This document shows, in pieces, positions 56,464 to 64,000 of a stretch of DNA of 64,000 nucleotides (positions are counted from its first letter, which is position 1; the number at the start of each line of letters is the position of its first letter). The stretch comes from Sanghuangporus weigelae (Eukaryota > Basidiomycota > Agaricomycetes > Hymenochaetales > Hymenochaetaceae). Below the pieces are notes generated by a model, which was given only the letters and a program-made list of their open reading frames with translations, was not told the origin of the DNA and did no database searches. The translations under genes and the position numbers were made by a program. The DNA lies in contig CP137321.1 of the NCBI GenBank assembly GCA_033182465.1, forward strand, positions 2,843,329 through 2,907,328, in the 5' to 3' direction.

Positions 56464-57500
56464 ACCGGCGAAGCACGGCGGCGCGCCTGCACCCCAAAAG
56501 ATTCGGGCGACGGCGACGATTGTGCAGGGCGACCGAGGTGGAACCACACCTTCTCATTCAAAGAACAAGACCTGGGTGAGTGATACTAGACGCCCGTCGC
56601 CTGCACCGGACGGGAGATGGGAGAAAGGGAGAGGCGGAAGCTCAGCGAGAGTGAGGGGTGAACGAGGAGCGAATGCGGGTGTGAATGGGCACAGTTCATA
56701 TAGCGCTGTGCCCCCGACAAATGCAACGGAGGACGAAGATGACGGTGCTGCTTCAGCTTCCGACGCAGGTCCTTCGCGCTTGTCGACACCTGCTCCTCCT
56801 ATGTCGAACGGTACTGGAAAGACATGGGAAGGAGTGCGTGCTACACGTTTCTTTGATTATTGTGCTTGCTGAATACTGCTTTCGTGAACTTTAGCTTTTC
56901 AAGGCGCGGGAAGAAGAACGTGCTCGAGCCGTATGTGAAGGCAAGATGGACGAACCGACGAACCGAAACGACTCGAGGAAGCTATCACTATGGTCGGAAC
57001 CTGTCAAGAGATGCGTCCCGAATTCGAACGCTACCGGCGAGAATGGGAGAACAACCTTGATAAATGGGAATGCGTGCGTCCATGCTAACTCCTGAATGAT
57101 GTTGACTTTAAGCTGCACTTATGACTTTGCTATTTTGCTTGCGGGCGTTAGACTTTCGGAACTCTCGACTACCTCTTCCATGACCTCATTCCAAGAGGTG
57201 GCTTCGCGGAGACTCAGGCATTTGTCCGGGATCGCTCTCGAGCTGTACGCAACGATTTCACGATTCAGCAAGACAGCGGACCAATAGCTATCGAGTGTCA
57301 CGAACAATGCACACGTTTTCAAATCCTTTCACTCCATCTCATATACGACGTACCTACGTTCGATCGAGCTTTGGAGGTCCAGCGGCTTATGAATTGTGAG
57401 TCCTCGACCTTGTCACCACTTTGTTGTCTGAATCTTTACGTCTGCAAAAGCTCTGCTGTCTCTGAAGGAGTTCTACGACGATCAAAGAGGAAAGGATGAA
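56464..57500 (+). pseudogene. SAC3/GANP-type mRNA export gene, broken
   Basis: Four exon-like segments (to about 56833, 56895-57065, 57152-57395, 57451-57500) resemble the N-terminal half of a SAC3/GANP-domain protein: a disordered Gly/Arg/Ser-rich start (TIVQGDRGGTTPSHSKNKTW), KAREEERARA, GTCQEMRPEFERYRREWENN, DYLFHDLIPRGGFAETQAF, RAVRNDFTIQQDSGPIAIE and LKEFYDDQRGKDESP. Sac3 proteins scaffold the TREX-2 mRNA-export complex at nuclear pores. Defects: a frameshift between MDEPTN and the PKRLEEAITM segment, Arg where Cys is usual in CQEMC, no intact start, and truncation at about 57500 where the sequence changes into CSE1-like DNA. The domain identification is from memory of the family. Confidence 0.7.
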
Positions 57501-58320
57501 TCACCTAACGGCTAGTGTTTCTTCTCAAATAAAGACCGATATTTTTGAGCTCGCTGAAGCGTGTGCTCATCGGTATCCGGAGCTGCTTATTAGCTCAAAT
57601 TCAGTTGAAGCTTTCGTTCGTGCTCTCTGGCGTCTTCTGAGTGGCGGTGTTAAAGGCGTGGTCGTGCCGAATGTGTCGCTGGGGACTCATGAAGTAGAGC
57701 AGTTTGAAGACGACGCTCTCGAATATGTGCGTCTTGATCTCACATTTGCTAGTGCGAGTTCGGCTGCGATTGCTGACGGTCGGACTGCAGAAGGAACGAC
57801 ACGGCGCCAAACCGCTGCAGATGTTCTGCGTGCCCCTGTTGCAAACGGTTATGCTGCAGTTACGACAGAAAATTTTCTCCGATGGATCGGAATAGGTGGA
57901 CGGGAGTGCGCGTGCGATCTGCGAGGTGAAGATAGCTGGAAGCGGAAAGACCAGAGTGTATATCTTCTCGCTGCTGTCGCGACGCTCAGGTAAGATGCTC
58001 TCTTCTGTCGACCTGCTGCCCTCATTCTTTGATTATCTCGCAGGAAGGAGTGACGAGCACAAATGCTCTGGTTGATGCCATAGACTTCTTTTCACGAAAC
58101 GTATTCGAGGACCTACAAGCCGACTCCGACGCTGTGCATCCGATCGTTCAAGTCGACTCGATTTGCTTCTTATATTGTTTTCGAAATCAGGCAGGTTTAT
58201 TAAGCACCTCTTGACCTTTGAAGAGTCTCATTGACGGGATTGTTGCAGCTCGCAAAGGAACAGCTTGTTTCCGTTCTTCCACTCCTCCTGCACCATCTCG
58301 GTTCTTCCAATTGCGTCATA
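57501..58320 (+). pseudogene. CSE1/exportin-2 fragment, copy 1
   Basis: Matches the middle of CSE1 (importin-alpha re-exporter): SSQIKTDIFELAEACAHRYPE, LISSNSVEAFVRALW, GVVVPNVSLGTHEVEQFED, RRQTAADVLRA, SWKRKDQSVYLLAAVAT, then EGVTSTNALVDAIDFFSRN and VHPIVQVDSICFLYCFRNQ (pieces). Compared with copy 4, about 140 bp between LLSGG and EGVVVPN are missing in frame. It ends at LVSVLPLLLHHLGSSN, where it joins the start of copy 2. Confidence 0.75.
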
Positions 58321-60203
58321 TGCAATCAATCTCTCAATTCTTAAACTGCGCACTCTATATTTGGACGATGGCGGTCTGAGATGCGCACTGACGAGTTATG
58401 CACAGTCATTAACTTCGTCCCGGCCCAGTTCGCGCCCCTACAAGTTCTCCGTTACACTGCAGGGATGCTCCTCGACAGCCCATTGCCTCCCAATAAGGAC
58501 GCGGAGACTGTTGCACGAGCAATGGTTGTCCTCCTCAATATTTTCGATGACCTTGTGTGCCAGAACCTCCCGCGTTCGCCTATGATGGCCTCGTAAGCCA
58601 GTCACTCCGTTTTCTTAGTACAGCTATCCGCTCCGGGAACGATCGAGGGGATTTCGAGAGCCGAGAGACCGTCGATGGTCTTGTTGAAGGTGTTGTCGTA
58701 CCCAATGCGTCGCTGGGGATTCATGAAGAAGAGCAGTTTGAAGACGACGCTCTTGAATATGTGCGTCTCGATCTCTCATTTGCTAGTGCGAGTTCGGCTG
58801 CAGTTACTGACGGTCCGACTGCAGGAGGAACGACACGGCGCCAAGCCGCTGCAGATGTTCTGCGTGCCCTTGTTGCAAGCCGATATGCTTCAGTTACGAC
58901 AGGAATTGTTCTCCGATGGATCGGATTAGGCGTACGGGAGTACGCGTGCGATCTGCGAGGTGAAGATAGTCGGAAGCGGAAAGATCAGAGTGTATATCTT
59001 CTCACTGCTGTCGCAACGCTTGGAGCTACCGCTCAGGTGAAATGCTTCATTCTGTCGACCTGCTACCCTCATTCTTTAATCATCTCGCAGCAAGTTGTGA
59101 CGAGCATAAATGCTCTGGTTGATGTTGTAGATTTCTTTTTCCGGAATGTATTCGAGGACCTACAATCCGATTCCGACGCGGTACATCCGATCCTTCAAAT
59201 CGACTCGATTCGCTTCTTATACTATTTCGAAATCAGGTAGGTTGTTTAAGCACATCTTGACATTCGAAGAGTCTCTCTGGCGCCACCATTACAGCTCACA
59301 AAGGAACAGCTTGTTTCCGTTCTTCCACTCCTCCTGCGTCATCTCGGTTCTTCCGATTACATCACTTATACGCGCGCTGCGACAACTATCGTTCAACGGA
59401 TACTCGTCATCAAGCGCAACTCCCAATTGCTGTAAGAAGCTTTGCTCGCCATCGCCGCATCTCGACTCAACGTCATTCTAGGTTTGATCAAGAAGACGTC
59501 CGTGGAGTTTCAAATGCCGTACCTTCTAGAGTCGAGTCAGGCGGGTGGCCGGAGAAGATTGCGGAAAATGACTAGCGGATGAAATGTGCGTGTGCAACTT
59601 TTGTCCTCCGGTCCTATCTGAATTACTCCGTGTAGGTGTCATGTGTGTCATACTTACTGCCCCTACGACGCTCGTCCCCATGTATCAAAAACTTCTGCAG
59701 CGTTTGATTGGCATTCTTGGAGCAATCGCGAAGAAATCCGAGCAATCGAAATTTTGACCAATATATATTTGAAAGCAATATCTGCTCTAATGAGGTGTGT
59801 GGACACGGAGATTCTGCAAAAATCGTACTAGACCTGTGTGTAGGTTAATCGTCGCAACGTCTCCGGAATCGCTTTCGAACCCTGAAAAGAATCTTTCGGA
59901 CCGTTCACGATTATCTTACAACAGGACATCGACTGTCAGTCAGTCATCACCACCCCTGCGATTTTCCTGACCGCACACTAACTGCTCAGATAGAATTCAC
60001 TCCTGGCGTGTCCCAAATTATCTCGCAAATGCTAGAATTACATCGCGGAGGAATTCCTGCCGATTACCGATCGCTTTTACCATTTCTTCTTCAATCGTCA
60101 CGCGGGGTGCAGAAAGGAAGCATTCCTAGTCTCGTTCGCCTCCTAAAAGCTTTCTTGCGTACAGATGTCACGGAATTAGCAGGCACGGGACAATTCACAA
60201 GTG
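58321..60203 (+). pseudogene. CSE1/exportin-2 fragment, copy 2 (longest tail)
   Basis: Begins in a more N-terminal CSE1 segment (HSIFGRWRSEMRTDELC, FVPAQFA, LRYTAGMLLDSP), skips from LVCQNLP directly to AYDGLVSQSLRFLSTAIRSG, and then follows CSE1 order through GVVVPNASLG, RRQAAADVLRALVAS, LVDVVDFFFRNVFEDL, LTKEQLVSVLPLLLRHLGSS, an in-frame stop region, ISALMRCV and ISQMLELHRGGIPADYRSLL to LKAFLRTDVTEL. Several stops and frameshifts make it non-functional. Confidence 0.75.
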
Positions 60204-60700
60204 GTTTGAAGACGACCCTATCGAACGTGTGCGTCTCGATCTCTCATTTGCTTATGCAAGTTCGGCTGCGATTGCTGACAGTTTGACTGCAGAAGGAATG
60301 ACACGACGTCAATCCACTGCAGATGTTCCGCATGCCCTTGTTGCAAGCGGATATACTCCGGTTACGACAATATTGTTCTCAGATGGATCGGATTAAGCTT
60401 ACAGGAGTACGTGCCCGATCCACGAGGTGAAGATAGCTGGAAGCAGAAAGATCAGAGTGTATATCTTCTGCTGTCGCGACGCTCAGGTAAGATGCTCTCT
60501 TCTGTCGACCTGCTGCCCTCATTCTTTAATCATCTCGCAGGAAGGAGTGACGAGCACAAATGCTCTAGTTCACGTCGTAGACTCCTTTTCACGAAACATG
60601 TTCGAGGACCTATAAGCCGATTCCAACGCGGTACATCCGATCCTTCAAATTGACTCGATTCGCTTCTTATACTGTTTTTGAAATCAGGCAGGTTTCCGTT
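60204..60700 (+). pseudogene. CSE1/exportin-2 fragment, copy 3
   Basis: Restarts abruptly at FEDDPIERVRLDLSFA and runs to the FLYCF region, with many lesions (LFSDGSD-stop, deletion in the YLLAAVAT region). It carries a TAA at 60613-60615 in place of the CAA seen in copies 1 and 2; copy 4 has the same TAA. Confidence 0.7.
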
Positions 60701-63146
60701 CTTCCACTCCTCCTGCGCCATCTCGGTTCTTCCAATTGCGTCATATGCAATCAATCTCTCAATTCTTGAAACTGCGCACTCTATATTTGGACGATGGCGG
60801 TCTGAGATGCGCACTGACGAGTTATGCACAGTCATCAACTTCGTCCCGGCCCAGTTTGCAGAACCGTTCCTACAATTTCTCCGTTACACTGCAGGGATGT
60901 TCCTCGACAGCCCATTGCCTCCGAGCAAAGACACGGAGACTGTTGCACGAGCAATGGTCGTCCTCCTGAAGATTTCCGATGACCTTGTGTGTCAGGACCT
61001 CCCTCCAGCGCTTGAGGTCGCTCATACCGAGTTCTTCGGCGCAGAAAACGGGATGTTCATCCGGTTTCTTCTGTGGGACCCCCCCTGAGCTGCAAACTGA
61101 TACGGATGAACCGACGGCTGGTGTTTCTTCTCAAGTAAAGACCGGTATTTTTCAGCTCGTTGAAGCGTGTGCTCATCGGTATCCGGAGCTGCTTATTAGC
61201 TCAAATTCAGTTGAAGCTTTCGTTCGTGCTCTCTGGGGTCTTCTGAGTGGCGGTCGGCGGTCCGGGGTCGCCTATGATGGCCTCGTAAGCCAGTCACTCC
61301 ATTTTCTTAGTACGGCTATCCGCTCTGGGAATTATCGCGGAATTTTCGAGAGCCGAGAGACAATCGATGGCGTTGCTGAAGGTGTTGTCGTGCCGAATGT
61401 GTCGCTGGGGACTTATGAAGTAGAGCAGTTTGAAGACGATGCTCTCGAATATGCGCGTCTTGATCTCACATTTGCTAGTGCGAGTTCGGCTGCAGTTGCC
61501 GATGGTCCGACTGCAGGAGGAACGACACGGCGCCAAGCCGCTGCAGATGTTCTGCGTGCCCTTGTTACAAGCGGATATGCTGCAGTTACGACAGGAATTG
61601 TTCTCCGATGGATCGGATTAGGCGTACGGGAGTACGCGTGCGATCTGCGAGGTGAAGATAGCTGGAAGCGGAAGGACCAGAGTGTATATCTTCTCGCTGC
61701 TGTCGCAACGCTCGGAGCTGCCGCTCAGGTAAGATGCTTTATTCTGTCGACCTTCTGCCCTCATTCTTTAATCATCTCGCAGGAAGGAGTGACGAGCACA
61801 AATGCTCTAGTTCACGTCGTAGACTCCTTTTCACGAAACATGTTCGAGGACCTATAAGCCGAATCCGACACCGTGCATCCGATCGTTCAAGTCGACTCGA
61901 TTTGCTTCTTATACTGTTTTCGAAATCAGGCAGGTTTATTAAGCACCTCTTGACCTTTGAAGAGTCTCATTGACGGGATTGATGCAGCTCACAAAGGAAC
62001 AGCTTGTTTCCGTCCTTCCACTCTTGTGCCGACTCGGTTCTTCCGATTGTGTCACGTATACGTACGCCGCAACAACTATCGACCAGATCCTCGTCATCAA
62101 GTGCAACTCCCAGTTGCTGTAAGAAACTTTGCTCGCCACCGCCGCATCTCCACTCAACGACTTTCTAGATTTAATCAAGAAGACATTCGCGAAGTTTTAA
62201 AAGCTGTACCTTCTAGAGTCGAGTCAGGCGGGTCGCTGGAGAAGATTGCGGAAAATGACTACTTTATGAAGTGTGCGTGTGTGGCTTTTGTCCTCCGGCT
62301 CCATCTGAATTACTCCGTGTAGGTGTCATGCGTGTCATACTTACTACCCCTACGACGCTCGTCCCCACCTACCAAAATATTCTGCAATGTTTGATTGACG
62401 TTCTTGGAGCAATCGCGAAGAGTCCGAGCAATCCAAAATTTTACCAATATGAAGCCGTATCTGCTCTGATAAGGTACGTGGACATGGAGATTCCGTACAA
62501 ATCGTACTAGACCTGTGTATACGTTTACCGTCGCAACATCTCTGGCGTCGCTTTCGACCTTTGAGAAAAATCTTTTCGGACCGTTCACGATTATCTCACA
62601 ACAGGACATCGACTGTCAGTCAGTCATCACCACCCCTGCGATTTTCCTGACCGCACACTGACTGCTCAGATAGAATTCACTCCTTACGTGTTCCAGATTA
62701 TCTCGCAAATGCTAGAATTACATCGCGGAGGAATTCCTGCCGATTACCGGGCCCTTTTACCATTCCTTCTTCAACCGTCAAGCTGGGCGCAAAAAAGTAG
62801 TATTCCTGGTCTCATTTGCCTCCTAAAAGCTTTCTTGCGTACAGATGCCGCAGAATTAGCAACCACGCGAGAATTCACAAACATTCTAGCCGTTGTGCAG
62901 CAGAAACTAATCCCGTCAAAATCAAGAATACGTGGGGCCTTGAGCTGCTTGAAGCGATAGTTCGATACATTCTGACGCTGCACTTGACCACTACATGAAG
63001 AGCATGGTAAGCATGCGGCTATAGACAACTCGCATGGGCAACTACATATATTAGTTGATCTATTTCTTCTTCTTTACGATGGCTATAGATGTGGAAGGAC
63101 TGACACCGGATTTCCTTATCTATGCAATAGAAGAGGAGCAGCTTCG
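60701..63146 (+). pseudogene. CSE1/exportin-2 fragment, copy 4 (most complete)
   Basis: Runs from HSIFGRWRSEMRTDELC through LVCQDLPPALEVAHTEFFGAE (split here), SSQVKTGIFQLVEACAHRY, an undeleted LLSGGRRSGVAYDGLVSQ, RRQAAADVLRALVTSG, ATLGAAAQ, then TSTNALVHVVDSFSRNMF, LGSSDCVTYTYAATTID, ISQMLELHRGGIPADYRALL, LIPSKIKNTWGLELLEAIV and finally VEGLTPDFLIYAIEEEQLR near 63079-63146. Lesions: one extra C in a C7 run at 61079-61085, TAA at 61855-61857, and many stops after 62100. An intact CSE1 is essential in yeasts, so a functional copy should exist elsewhere. Confidence 0.75.
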
Positions 63147-63163
63147 GTAAGCATTGTACTGTA

Positions 63164-63800
63164 ATGCATAAATCGGACACTCGGTAGGGATACTATGCAG
63201 AAAGCAAGATACAATATGTGCAATGTATGTTACTGTAATAACAATATGAGGTCAGATCTGAATATTATAATTGTGATATCATTCTCTTTTTGGATTAAAA
63301 TTTGGTGCAGAATAGAATGCTTACATGCATGAATCAACCACCTGATAGCAATATTATGCAGAAACTGAGATATAATACATGCGAAAGATACTACTGCAAT
63401 AACATTACAAGTTCAGCACAGAATATAATGAGAGTGGTACTATTCTCTTTGCATTAAAAATTAGTGTGGAATAGGATGCTTACATGAATCAATTGGACAC
63501 CCAGTAGCAATACTATTCAGAAACCGAATTACGACACATGCTATACATGTTACTACAGTAATAATATGAGTTTAACTTGAAATGCTATGAGAGTAGTACT
63601 ATTCTCTTTATATTGAAAATTAATGTAGAATAGAATAGTTACATGTATAAATCAACCACTTGTTAGTAATAATATACAGAAACAGAGATTTAAATTATAC
63701 AATTTGTATTACTGCAATAACAAAATTGACAACCCGATAGTGATACTGTGTAGAACTTGAAATATCAGTATGAGTCAGCAGATACGATGTAATCCGCAGT
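63164..63800. repeat. Subtelomeric ~160-bp AT-rich repeat
   Basis: About four diverged units starting near 63164, 63325, 63483 and 63643, each beginning with ACATG(C/T)ATAAATC or similar, followed by GGTAGxxATACTATxCAGAAA, GTTACTxxAATAACA and ATTCTCTTT words. It separates the CSE1 wreckage from the telomere. Confidence 0.8.
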
Positions 63801-63805
63801 ATGTG

Positions 63806-64000
63806 TTAGGCTTTAGGGTTAGGCTTTAGGGTTAGGCTTAGGGTTAGGCTTAGGGTTAGGCTTAGGGTTAGGCTTAGGGTTAGGCTTAGGGTTAGGCTTA
63901 GGGTTAGGCTTAGGGTTAGGCTTAGGGTTAGGCTTAGGGTTAGGCTTAGGGTTAGGCTTAGGGTTAGGCTTAGGGTTAGGCTTAGGGTTAGGCTTAGGGT
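63806..64000 (+). repeat. Telomere, alternating TTAGGC-TTAGGG
   Basis: The first two units are 13 bp (TTAGGCTTTAGGG); the remaining 14 or so are exactly TTAGGCTTAGGG to the window edge. The G-rich strand runs 5' to 3' towards the right end, the correct orientation for a chromosome terminus. Confidence 0.9.

Noticed and set aside
63079-63146. Similarity between DGLTPYFL in the hAT-like MITE and EGLTPDFL in CSE1
   Set aside because: Only a few residues match; the rest of the MITE frame does not resemble CSE1.
1-64000. CRISPR arrays, bacterial operons, rRNA
   Set aside because: None seen; the regular repeats here are a minisatellite, a subtelomeric satellite and a telomere in a eukaryotic chromosome.

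Overview
The window is the end of a chromosome of a filamentous basidiomycete, most likely an agaricomycete mushroom. The evidence is gene style (many 45-80 bp GT-AG introns, multi-exon enzymes), typical agaricomycete families (F-box/LRR-like protein, secreted GH3, GT1 with PSPG box, Zn2Cys6 protein, four-TM MARVEL-like protein, C2H2 regulators, a chromodomain Ty3/Gypsy element) and a telomeric array running off the right edge.

Layout. 1-10.7 kb: F-box protein (-), secreted GH3 glycosidase (-), a divergently transcribed Zn2Cys6 protein (+) and a UDP-glycosyltransferase (+). 11-14 kb: two related Pro/His/Gly/Arg-rich proteins with acidic tails (-). 15-19 kb: gene-poor. 19.5-25 kb: a C2H2 factor (+) with unusually long introns. 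25.8-26.9 kb: a 1.08 kb near-perfect foldback element. 28-30.7 kb: second C2H2 factor (-). 31.9-32.7 kb: four-TM membrane protein (-). 35.3-53.1 kb: three short-chain dehydrogenase paralogues with identical exon plans. The first is separated from the others by a 12.3 kb chromovirus that landed 17 bp past its stop codon; a small hAT-like MITE lies between the second and third. 53.5-55.6 kb: third C2H2 factor (+). 56-63.1 kb: subtelomeric wreckage made of a G/C-rich minisatellite, a broken SAC3/GANP-type mRNA-export gene and a tandemly duplicated, decayed CSE1/exportin-2 gene. 63.2-63.8 kb: about four units of a ~160 bp AT-rich subtelomeric repeat. 63.8-64 kb: telomere built from an alternating 12-mer, TTAGGC-TTAGGG.

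The most unusual object is the retrotransposon (36435-48724, TSD ACATT, 1512 bp LTRs with one difference found). Its gag and pol look intact, and it carries features beyond a standard chromovirus: a 12-nt PBS perfectly complementary to its own predicted RNA 5' end (Tf1-like self-priming); a GGGAAAA slippery site that would join gag to pol by a -1 shift; a coiled-coil ORF with a PPSY motif before gag; a 358-aa ORF after pol; a 213-aa ORF inside U3; and, antisense between the last ORF and the 3' LTR, a spliced gene for an 88-aa single-pass membrane protein with different arginine codon use. I do not recognise the accessory proteins.

The three C2H2 genes share an intron at the same position and phase between their two fingers, and two of them share an N-terminal LPG(I/L)(R/K)DLFP motif, so they are paralogues clustered in 36 kb. 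The SDR trio probably arose by tandem duplication before the retroelement inserted. All readings are from sequence alone; family names rest on recognised motifs, not on searches.
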